Assembly: GCA_036003705.1 (NCBI GenBank)
Contig: DASYSE010000033.1
Span: 1 to 20,203 of the forward strand
DNA from: CALGFH01 sp036003705
GTDB lineage: Bacteria; Actinomycetota; CALGFH01
Reading direction: 5' to 3'
DNA length: 20,203 nt
Shown: in pieces, positions 15,128 through 20,203 of the stretch
Layout: each line of letters starts with the position of its first letter
Position numbering within the stretch: position 1 is the stretch's first letter
Program-made: the position numbers and the translations under genes
Notes under the pieces: generated by a model
What the model was told of the DNA's origin: nothing
The model's input: only the letters and a program-made list of their open reading frames with translations
Database searches by the model: none

Positions 15128-16177
15128 TCAGACGCTGGTCAGCCAGCGGACGTCGTTGTCGGTCAGGGTGCGCATGTCGGCCAGGCCGGAGCGGAGCATG
15201 AACGGCCGCTCGATGCCGGTCCCGGCGGCGAAGCCGGAGACCTCGTCGGGGTCGTAGCCTCCGGCCCGCAGCACGTTGGGGTGGACCATGCCGGCCCCGA
15301 GCAGCTCGATCCAGCCCTCGCCGCGGCAGGTGCGGCAGCCGACCCCGCTGCCGCCGCACAGGAAGCAGGAGACGTCGACCTCGGCCCCCGGCTCGACGAA
15401 CGGGAAGTAGGAGGGGCGCAGGCGGATCTGGCGCTCCTCGCCGAAGTAGGCGCGGGCGAAGGCGAGCAGCGTGCCCTTCATGTCGGCCATGGTCAGCCCG
15501 TGGTCGACGGCCAGGACCTCGATCTGGTTGAACACCGGCACGTGGGTGGCGTCGGGGGTGTCGGCCCGGTAGCAGCGGCCGGGGGCGACGATGTAGACCG
15601 GCGGCGGCCCGGCCTGCATGGCCCGGATCTGCACCGGTGAGGTCTGGGTGCGCAGCACCAGCTCGCCGGCCTGGTGGCCGTCGCCCGAGTCGAGGTAGAG
15701 GCTGTCCTGCATGGAGCGGGCCGGGTGGTCGGGCGGGATGTTGAGGGCCTGGAAGTTGTACCAGTCGGTCTCGACCTCGGGGCCCTCGGCGACCCGGTAG
15801 CCCAGGCCGACGAAGATGTCGACGATCTCGTCGATGGTGCGGGTCACCGGGTGGATGGCTCCCCGAGGGGGCACCCGGCCCGGCAGGGTCACGTCGACCC
15901 GTTCGGCCTCCAGCAGGTCGGCGTCCCGTCGCGCCTCCAGCTCGGCCCGGCGGGCGGCCAGCTCGGCCTGGAGGGTGGTCCTGGCCTGGTTGACCCGGTG
16001 GCCGAGGTCGCGGCGGGACTGCTGGTCGAGGCCGCCGAGGGAGCGCTGGACCTCGCCGAGCGCGGAACGCCTGGCCAGGTGGGCCTGCTCGGCCTCGCGG
16101 AGCGCGTCCAGGTCGGCGGCGTCGGCGATGGCCCGCCGCCCGGCGGCGACGACGGCGTCCAGGTCTGGGGTGGGCAT
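15128..16177 (-). CDS. pheS: Phenylalanyl-tRNA synthetase alpha subunit
   Basis: The 349-residue catalytic alpha subunit (class II). An N-terminal coiled-coil (about 10-95, rich in Ala, Arg and Glu) binds tRNA. The core has motif 1 around HPVTRTIDEIVDIF, motif 2 with GRCYRADTPDATH and FNQIE, and motif 3 with GTGIERPFML. A Cys cluster, CFLCGGSGVGCRTC, precedes the GAGMVHPNVL segment. It is known in many bacterial PheS proteins and may hold zinc. The ATG at 16177 has AAGGAG 7 bases upstream, which rules out the longer frame to 16213. It lies 77 bp after the histidine kinase and 12 bp before pheT. Confidence 0.97.
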   Translation of the reverse strand: MPTPDLDAVVAAGRRAIADAADLDALREAEQAHLARRSALGEVQRSLGGLDQQSRRDLGHRVNQARTTLQAELAARRAELEARRDADLLEAERVDVTLPGRVPPRGAIHPVTRTIDEIVDIFVGLGYRVAEGPEVETDWYNFQALNIPPDHPARSMQDSLYLDSGDGHQAGELVLRTQTSPVQIRAMQAGPPPVYIVAPGRCYRADTPDATHVPVFNQIEVLAVDHGLTMADMKGTLLAFARAYFGEERQIRLRPSYFPFVEPGAEVDVSCFLCGGSGVGCRTCRGEGWIELLGAGMVHPNVLRAGGYDPDEVSGFAAGTGIERPFMLRSGLADMRTLTDNDVRWLTSV

Positions 16178-16254
16178 GGTCGGGCTCCTTCGCAGGGAAA
16201 CACGGGCAGGCACGTTCGTCCGCTCGGCGGTGGCCCCGCTCGGCCCGGGCTAGG

Positions 16255-17322
16255 CTAGCTGATGCCGGCCAGCTCCAGGCCCCCGCGGGGCAGACGAAAT
16301 CGCAGCGCGGTGCCCTGGCCGGTCGCCGAGTCGGCCCAGATGCGGCCGGCGTGGGCCTCGACGAGGCCGCGGGCGATGAACAGGCCGAGCCCGGTGCCGC
16401 TGGGCGCCCCGTGGCCGGCCCGCCGGTAGAACTTGGTGAAGATCAGCGGGAGCTGGTCGGCGGGGATGCCGACGCCCTGGTCGCGGACGGTGACCTCGAC
16501 CGAGTCGCCGGTCAGCTCGCCGGTCACCGTCACCGTCCCGCCGTCCGAATACTTCACCGCGTTCTCCACCAGGTTGGTCAGCACCTGCTCGACCTTGTCA
16601 GGGTCAGCATAGACGCGCGGGAAGTCGTCGGGGAACGTGACCGTGAACTGGTGGCCGTCGTGCTGGAGCTCGAAGCGGCCGACGATGCCGGCGGCCATGG
16701 CGGCCAGGTCGAACTCCTTGCGCCGCAGCTCCAGGCGGCCGGCGTCGATGCGGGAGACGTCCAGCAGCTCCCTGATCAGCCGGGTGACCCGGTCGGCGTC
16801 CATGTTGACGGTGGCCAGCATCTCCCGCTTCTGCGCGTCGGTGAACCGCTCCCAGCGGTGCAGCAGGGTCGAGGTGAACCCCTTCACGCTGGTCAACGGC
16901 GAGCGCAGCTCGTGGGCGAGGGTGGAGATGAGCTCGCCCCGCTGGCTGTCGCCCCGGTGGCGGGCCGAGGCGTCGCGGAGCACGCAGACCGCCTGGACGA
17001 CCCGCCCGTCGCCGTCGCGCAGGAAGGTGGCGGTGAGGTCGACCAGGGTCGGTTCGTCGCCGGCGACGACCAGGTGCAGCTGGCGGACCGGCACCCGCCG
17101 GACCCCGGGCAGGCGGCGCAGCCGCTCCGAGCAGGTCCACCAGGGGTTGCCGGCCCCGTCCCGCAGAGGCACGGCGTCGTCGAGCGGCCGGCCGGCCAGC
17201 TCGTCCCGGCCGGCCCTGGCCAGCCGCTCGGCGGCCGGGTTGGCATAGACGACGCTGCCCTCGGCGTCCACCACCACCACCCCGTCGGGCAGTGCTTCCA
17301 GGTACGCCTCGCTATCGGCCAA
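16255..17322 (-). CDS. Soluble PAS-domain sensor histidine kinase
   Basis: A 355-residue kinase with no membrane segment, so it probably senses a cytoplasmic signal. The PAS domain is at about 4-117 (LPDGVVVVDAEGSVVYANPAA). The dimerisation/phospho-acceptor helix has H137 in LAHELRSPL. The ATP-binding domain has N254 (LTNLVENAVKYSD), DQGVGIP (281-287) and GTGLGL (309-314). All catalytic boxes are present. The start is TTG at 17322, with a strong AGGAGG 6 bases upstream. It overlaps the methyltransferase stop codon by 11 bases, implying coupled translation. No response regulator is adjacent. The nearest is the lone receiver at 10819-11217. Confidence 0.95.
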   Translation of the reverse strand: MADSEAYLEALPDGVVVVDAEGSVVYANPAAERLARAGRDELAGRPLDDAVPLRDGAGNPWWTCSERLRRLPGVRRVPVRQLHLVVAGDEPTLVDLTATFLRDGDGRVVQAVCVLRDASARHRGDSQRGELISTLAHELRSPLTSVKGFTSTLLHRWERFTDAQKREMLATVNMDADRVTRLIRELLDVSRIDAGRLELRRKEFDLAAMAAGIVGRFELQHDGHQFTVTFPDDFPRVYADPDKVEQVLTNLVENAVKYSDGGTVTVTGELTGDSVEVTVRDQGVGIPADQLPLIFTKFYRRAGHGAPSGTGLGLFIARGLVEAHAGRIWADSATGQGTALRFRLPRGGLELAGIS

Positions 17323-18127
17323 CGACGGCCTCCTCACGTACGCGGCGACGCGTGGCCTCGTAGAGCAGCACGGCCGCGGCGGCGGCCAGGTTGAGGCTCT
17401 CGGCCCGGCCGGCCAGCGGCACCCGCACGACCAGGTCGAGGCCGGCGGCGACCTCGGCGGGCAGGCCGTGGGCCTCGTTGCCGAACACCAGCGCCACCGG
17501 GTCCCCCAGCGGCGCCTGGTCGAGGGTCGCCGGAGCGTGCGGGTCGGCGCCGACCAGGCGCAGCCCCCGCGCTCGCAGCGCCGAGCGCAGCTCCGGCCAG
17601 GCCACCCCGGCCAGCACCGGCAGGTGGAACAGGCTGCCGGCGGCGGCCCGGACCGCCTTGGGGCTCTCCAGACCGACCGACCCGCTGGTGGTGACCACCG
17701 CGTCGGCACCGAAGGCGTCGGCCGCGCGCAGCACCGTCCCGGCGTTGCCCGGGTCGCGGACCTCGGCCAGCACGCAGACCAGACGTGGGGACGCCGGGAG
17801 CTGCGCCAGCGGGCGGAGCACGCTCGGCATCACCGCGGCCAGCCCCTGGGGGGTGGTGGTGGCGGCGAGGGCGGAGAGCACCCGCTCGGTCACGAGGGTG
17901 ACCTGGGCGCCGCGCTGCCTGGCCGTGTTGACCAGGCCGGCGTGGCGGGCCACGGCCCGTTCGGTGGCCAGCATGCTGTCGGGGACGTGGCCGGCGTCCA
18001 GCGCCGCCCGGATCCCCTCAGGTCCCTCGAGCAGGAATTGCCCACCGGCCCTCGCCCTGGACGACGGGCGGGCGAGCTTGCGCGCCGCCCGCACCGCGGG
18101 GTTGCTCGGGCTGGTGATCACGTCCAC
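17312..18127 (-). CDS. SpoU-family (TrmH-like) RNA 2'-O-methyltransferase
   Basis: A SPOUT enzyme of 271 residues that methylates ribose 2'-OH groups of rRNA or tRNA using S-adenosylmethionine. The exact target cannot be told from sequence. An N-terminal substrate-binding domain (about 1-105, ITSPSNPAVRAARKL) is followed by the knotted domain. Motif 1 is DPGNAGTVLRAADAFGAD (125-142). Motif 2 is LVFGNEAHGLP (213-223). Motif 3 is VPLAGRAESLNLAAAAAVLL (236-255). It is intact. The start is GTG 18127, with a second GTG two codons on. Neither has a clear ribosome-binding site. It follows rplT by 24 bp, a common actinobacterial neighbourhood. Confidence 0.94.
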   Translation of the reverse strand: MDVITSPSNPAVRAARKLARPSSRARAGGQFLLEGPEGIRAALDAGHVPDSMLATERAVARHAGLVNTARQRGAQVTLVTERVLSALAATTTPQGLAAVMPSVLRPLAQLPASPRLVCVLAEVRDPGNAGTVLRAADAFGADAVVTTSGSVGLESPKAVRAAAGSLFHLPVLAGVAWPELRSALRARGLRLVGADPHAPATLDQAPLGDPVALVFGNEAHGLPAEVAAGLDLVVRVPLAGRAESLNLAAAAAVLLYEATRRRVREEAVVGR

Positions 18128-18151
18128 GCCGGCGCCGCCCGCGGCCGCCCG

Positions 18152-18517
18152 TCAGGCCTTGCCGTTCAGGCCCTCGCGGGCGCTTGCGACCAGGCTCGCG
18201 AAGGTGCGCGGGTCGGTGACCGCGATGTCGGCCAGGACCTTCCGGTCGACCTGGATGCCGGCCAGGCGCAGGCCGGAGATGAAGCGGTTGTAGGTCATGC
18301 CCTCGGCCCTGGCGGCCGCGTTGATGCGGGCGATCCAGAGGGCCCTGAAGTCGCCCTTGCGCGCCCGCCGGTCCCGGTAGGCGTAGCGCAGGGCGTGCAT
18401 GACCTGCTCGTTGGCGGCCCGGTAGTGGCGTCCCCGGCTGCCTCGGTACCCCTTGGCCAGCTCCATGGTGGTGCGCTTGGCCTTGGCGCCGTGGACGGCT
18501 CGCTTGACTCTTGCCAT
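18152..18517 (-). CDS. rplT: 50S ribosomal protein L20
   Basis: A 121-residue, highly basic protein that binds 23S rRNA early in 50S assembly. MARVKRAVHGAKAKRT, AKGYRGSRGRHYRAANEQ and FRALWIARINAAAR are family hallmarks. The ATG at 18517 is preceded by GGAAAGAG. It lies 47 bp after rpmI. In several bacteria L20 represses its own operon by binding the leader. Whether that applies here is unknown. Confidence 0.98.
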   Translation of the reverse strand: MARVKRAVHGAKAKRTTMELAKGYRGSRGRHYRAANEQVMHALRYAYRDRRARKGDFRALWIARINAAARAEGMTYNRFISGLRLAGIQVDRKVLADIAVTDPRTFASLVASAREGLNGKA

Positions 18518-18564
18518 CGTGGTTCTCTTTCCGGTCGGAGGTGGCTCGTCTCGGGTGACCCCCG

Positions 18565-18759
18565 CTACAGGCCGAGCATGCGGCGGACGCTGCGCCGGTC
18601 GCCTGCGGTGACCTCGACCTCGCGGCCGAGCCGGCGCTTGCGGGCGGGGGTCTTCTTCTCGAGCATGTGGTTCAGCCTGGCCTGCCTGCGGACCAGCTTG
18701 CCGGTCTTGGTCACCCGGAAGCGCCGCGAGGCGCCCCGGTGGCTCTTCATCTTGGGCAC
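18565..18759 (-). CDS. rpmI: 50S ribosomal protein L35
   Basis: A 64-residue basic ribosomal protein. PKMKSHRGASRRFRVTKTGK near the start and a Lys/Arg-rich C-terminus are typical. The start is GTG at 18759, giving the usual (M)PKMK opening, with AGGAG 5 bases upstream. It lies 14 bp after infC in the conserved infC-rpmI-rplT operon. Confidence 0.97.
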   Translation of the reverse strand: MPKMKSHRGASRRFRVTKTGKLVRRQARLNHMLEKKTPARKRRLGREVEVTAGDRRSVRRMLGL

Positions 18760-18773
18760 GGGATCTCCTGGAC

Positions 18774-19346
18774 TCATGGCGTGCGGACGGGCGCCTCCCG
18801 GTTGGCGGCCGGGGGTGCGGCCTTGGCACTGCCCTGGGCCTTGCGGGGCGAGAACACCGTGATCATGTTGCGCCCGTCCTGGCGGGCCGGGCTGTCGACC
18901 TGGGCGATCTCGACGAGGTCGGTGGCCAGCCGCTCCAGCAGCCGCCGCCCGAGCTCGGTGTGGGCCATCTCGCGGCCGCGGAACATGATCGTGACCTTCA
19001 CCTTGTGGCCCTGCTTGAGGAACCGCTCGACGTGGCCCTTCTTGGTCTGGTAGTCGTGCGGGTCGATCTTGGGCCGCATCTTCATCTCTTTCAGGGCCAC
19101 CAGGTTCTGCTTGCGCCGGTTCTCCTTGGCCTTGATGGCCTGCTCGTACTTGAACTTCGAGTAGTCCATCAGCCTGACCACCGGCGGGCGGGCCATCGGG
19201 GCCACCTCGACCATGTCGAGGTCCTGCTGGCTGGCCAGCCGCATCGCAGTCTGGGTGTCCATCACCCCGAGCTGCTCGCCGTCGGCGCCGACCACCCGGA
19301 CCTGGGGGGTCCGGATCCGGTCGTTGATCCTGGGCTCAACGCTGAT
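18774..19346 (-). CDS. infC: Translation initiation factor IF-3, with rare ATC start codon
   Basis: IF-3 binds the 30S subunit and checks start-codon pairing. The conserved N-terminus (ISVEPRINDRIRTPQVRVV) begins at ATC 19344-19346, with AAGGAG 9 bases upstream. No ATG, GTG or TTG lies in frame between this and a stop further upstream, apart from the internal GTG at 19295, which would remove conserved residues. AUU or AUC starts are a known infC trait and allow IF-3 to repress its own translation. The protein is 190 residues: N-domain with VEVAPMARPPVVRLMDYSKF, basic linker, C-domain with PKIDPHDYQTK, then a short Ala/Pro tail. It leads the long minus-strand gene run. Confidence 0.97.
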   Translation of the reverse strand: MSVEPRINDRIRTPQVRVVGADGEQLGVMDTQTAMRLASQQDLDMVEVAPMARPPVVRLMDYSKFKYEQAIKAKENRRKQNLVALKEMKMRPKIDPHDYQTKKGHVERFLKQGHKVKVTIMFRGREMAHTELGRRLLERLATDLVEIAQVDSPARQDGRNMITVFSPRKAQGSAKAAPPAANREAPVRTP

Positions 19347-19352
19347 GCAACA

Positions 19353-19436
19353 TCACTCCTTCTCCGGCCGGCGGAGCCGGTCGGAATCAATACGAAAACG
19401 CGGCCCACAAGGGCCGCGACCATGGCCGTTCGCCAT
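19353..19436 (-). CDS. Possible 27-codon leader ORF upstream of infC
   Basis: An ATG at 19434-19436 opens a frame of 27 codons that ends at TGA 19353-19355, seven bases before the infC start. The infC Shine-Dalgarno lies in its last codons. The frame runs through the terminator-like hairpin of the leader. The encoded peptide begins MANGHGRGP and is rich in Arg, Gly and Pro. Against coding: only a weak G-rich site lies 14 bases upstream, and about a third of its third positions are T, unlike the genes around it. It could be a regulatory leader peptide or chance. Confidence 0.25.
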   Translation of the reverse strand: MANGHGRGPCGPRFRIDSDRLRRPEKE

Positions 19437-19439
19437 GGT
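19391..19439 (-). terminator. Tandem hairpins with intrinsic-terminator form in the infC leader (candidate attenuator)
   Basis: Read on the minus strand, ACCATGGC/GCCATGGT (19419-19439, 5-base loop) is followed at once by CGCGGCCC-TTGT-GGGCCGCG (19399-19418) and then TTTTCGTATT. The second hairpin with its T run has the form of a Rho-independent terminator but sits upstream of infC, about 50 bases before its start. It lies downstream of a plausible promoter (19556-19584), so conditional read-through is the likely purpose. A further hairpin (GGGTCCGA/TTCGGGCCC, 19519-19540) lies nearer the transcript start. Confidence 0.65.
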
Positions 19440-19550
19440 TTCTGTTCAACCCCCGTAGGGCGTGGCCCTGGGAGGTGAGAAGCCCTTGCTCCTGCTTTGT
19501 TCCCGTATGCAGTTGACGGGCCCGAAGGTTCTCGGACCCGACCGAATCAA

Positions 19551-19565
19551 CGCTACTGTAGCGTC
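19551..19565. promoter_or_regulatory. Palindrome in the infC/DUF1844 divergent region
   Basis: ACGCTAC-T-GTAGCGT is a perfect 7-bp inverted repeat around one base. It contains the proposed infC -10 hexamer (TACAGT on minus) and the mirror TACTGT on plus. Such a site could be an operator for a dimeric regulator or simply a shared -10 region. Confidence 0.4.
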
Positions 19566-19584
19566 GTTTGTTCCCGCTGTCGAC
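19556..19584 (-). promoter_or_regulatory. Candidate infC operon promoter
   Basis: On the minus strand TCGACA (19579-19584), a 17-bp spacer and TACAGT (19556-19561) match the -35 and -10 consensus at 5 of 6 and 4 of 6 positions. A start near 19549 would give a leader of about 200 nt containing the hairpins described. No comparably good plus-strand promoter for the DUF1844 gene was found in the region 19347-19600. Confidence 0.5.
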
Positions 19585-19600
19585 GCCGTGAGGAGCCCCG

Positions 19601-20008
19601 ATGTCGGAGCAGGACCTGACCCCCGAGCAGCTCGAGCAGCTGCGTGAGCAGCTCGCCTCGGTGTCGGCGGGTGACGTGGTCGCCGAGGCCGCCATGTCGC
19701 TGATCGCGCTGGCCTACGTCCGCCTCGGCATCCCGCCCGAGCAGCATGCCCGGTTCCGCGACCTGGACGCCGCCCGCCTGCTGGTGGACGCGCTCGGGGG
19801 GATGCTGTCGGCCACCGAGGGCCGCCTGGGGCCGCCCGAGCCCACCCTCCGCGACGCCCTGGCCAGGCTGCGGCTGGCCTTCGCCGACGTGGCCGCCCAT
19901 GCCGAGGCCCACCCCGCCGACGCCGAGGAGCAGGCGGCGGCCCCGGAGCCGGAGGACTCGGGCATCCTGCGGCCGCCCAGCGGCCTGTGGGTGCCGGGCC
20001 AGGACTGA
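19601..20008 (+). CDS. DUF1844 family protein
   Basis: A 135-residue, acidic, helical protein. The central part (about 24-98: VVAEAAMSLIALAYVRLGI, DLDAARLLVDALGGML, LRDALARLRLAFADV) fits DUF1844, a small bacterial family of unknown function often found beside infC in Actinobacteria. The tail is acidic and Pro-rich, with no membrane segment. The ATG at 19601 has GAGGAG 5 bases upstream. It diverges from infC and ends before a strong hairpin. Confidence 0.85.
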   Translation: MSEQDLTPEQLEQLREQLASVSAGDVVAEAAMSLIALAYVRLGIPPEQHARFRDLDAARLLVDALGGMLSATEGRLGPPEPTLRDALARLRLAFADVAAHAEAHPADAEEQAAAPEPEDSGILRPPSGLWVPGQD

Positions 20009-20040
20009 GGAGGAAACCAGCACCGCACCGGTGAACACAG

Positions 20041-20067
20041 AAGGCCCCGCCCGAACGGCGGGGCCTT
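20041..20067. terminator. Strong bidirectional hairpin between DUF1844 and cold-shock genes
   Basis: AAGGCCCCGCC-CGAAC-GGCGGGGCCTT is a perfect 11-bp inverted repeat with a 5-base loop, 32 bp after the DUF1844 stop and 58 bp after the convergent cold-shock stop. The A/T ends give a very short T run on both strands. Position and symmetry support shared termination. Nothing else is visible in 20009-20125. Confidence 0.8.
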
Positions 20068-20125
20068 GCGAACCTTGCGTGATGCCGGACGTCAACGAAC
20101 CGAAGGCCCGTCCTGCTCCTGCTCC

Positions 20126-20203
20126 TTACGCAAGCGGCCGCACGTTCGAGGCCTGCGGGCCCTTGGGCCCGTCGGTGATCTCGAACTCGACGGACTGGCC
20201 CTC
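20126..20203 (-). CDS. Cold-shock protein (CspA family), C-terminal 25 residues
   Basis: The minus strand encodes EGQSVEFEITDGPKGPQASN followed by VRPLA and TAA. This is the typical end of a cold-shock domain RNA chaperone (QSVEFEI, GPKGPQA). The rest of the gene, including the RNA-binding motifs, lies beyond the right edge of the window. It converges on the DUF1844 gene. Confidence 0.9.
   Translation of the reverse strand, partial: EGQSVEFEITDGPKGPQASNVRPLA

Noticed and set aside
11504..15640. Open frame of 1378 codons on the plus strand
   Set aside because: It lies antisense to argJ-like, pheT and pheS, which have full family motifs. It is a by-product of high GC with few stop codons, and its sequence is low-complexity Gly/Arg/Asp/Gln.
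17323..17709. N-terminal extension of the histidine kinase frame
   Set aside because: The extension overlaps the SpoU methyltransferase, which has all three motifs. The TTG at 17322 with AGGAGG explains the start.
19336..19353. ATG at 19351-19353 as the infC start
   Set aside because: It is out of frame and gives a five-codon frame ending in TGA. The IF-3 N-terminus continues in frame only from ATC 19346.

Overview
The window is about 20 kb of very GC-rich DNA whose genes use GTG and TTG starts freely. The 16S fragment, the infC-rpmI-rplT-SpoU-kinase-pheS-pheT order, the infC/DUF1844 pairing and the extended-spacer rRNA promoters all point to an actinobacterium. The reduced arginine cluster and a TyrZ-like tyrosyl-tRNA synthetase hint at a lineage away from the common Streptomyces or Mycobacterium layout, but I cannot name a genus.

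Left part (1-2547, minus strand): the 5' third of a 16S rRNA gene, its leader with an antitermination boxA-like element, two tandem rRNA promoters with 18-bp spacers, and tyrS just upstream. A class A penicillin-binding protein with two PASTA domains (2607-5336, plus) diverges from tyrS across 59 bp.

Centre and right (5460-19346, minus strand): an almost unbroken run of co-oriented genes. In transcription order these are infC (ATC start), rpmI, rplT, a SpoU-family RNA methyltransferase, a soluble PAS histidine kinase, pheS, pheT, a divergent ArgJ-family protein, a stand-alone receiver protein, argF, a four-helix membrane protein, a PolX-type DNA polymerase with a PHP domain, an alkyladenine DNA glycosylase and an unrecognised four-helix membrane protein. 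Several junctions overlap: SpoU/kinase by 11 bases, receiver/argF by 14 and polX/glycosylase by 4. Translation is therefore probably coupled at those points. The set mixes translation factors, signalling, arginine synthesis and base-excision repair.

The infC leader (about 200 nt) carries a promoter, several hairpins, an intrinsic terminator-like structure upstream of the gene and a possible 27-codon leader ORF. This looks like an attenuation device for IF3-L35-L20. A DUF1844 protein (19601-20008, plus) diverges from infC. It is separated by a strong bidirectional hairpin from the C-terminus of a cold-shock protein that runs off the right edge.

Most of the window is core housekeeping. The most unusual parts are the ArgJ-like protein that has lost most family signature residues inside an arg cluster without argC, argB, argD or argR, the infC leader, the lone receiver wedged before argF, and the repeat-bearing N-termini of the glycosylase and the PBP. 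I found no CRISPR array, insertion sequence, phage gene or tRNA.
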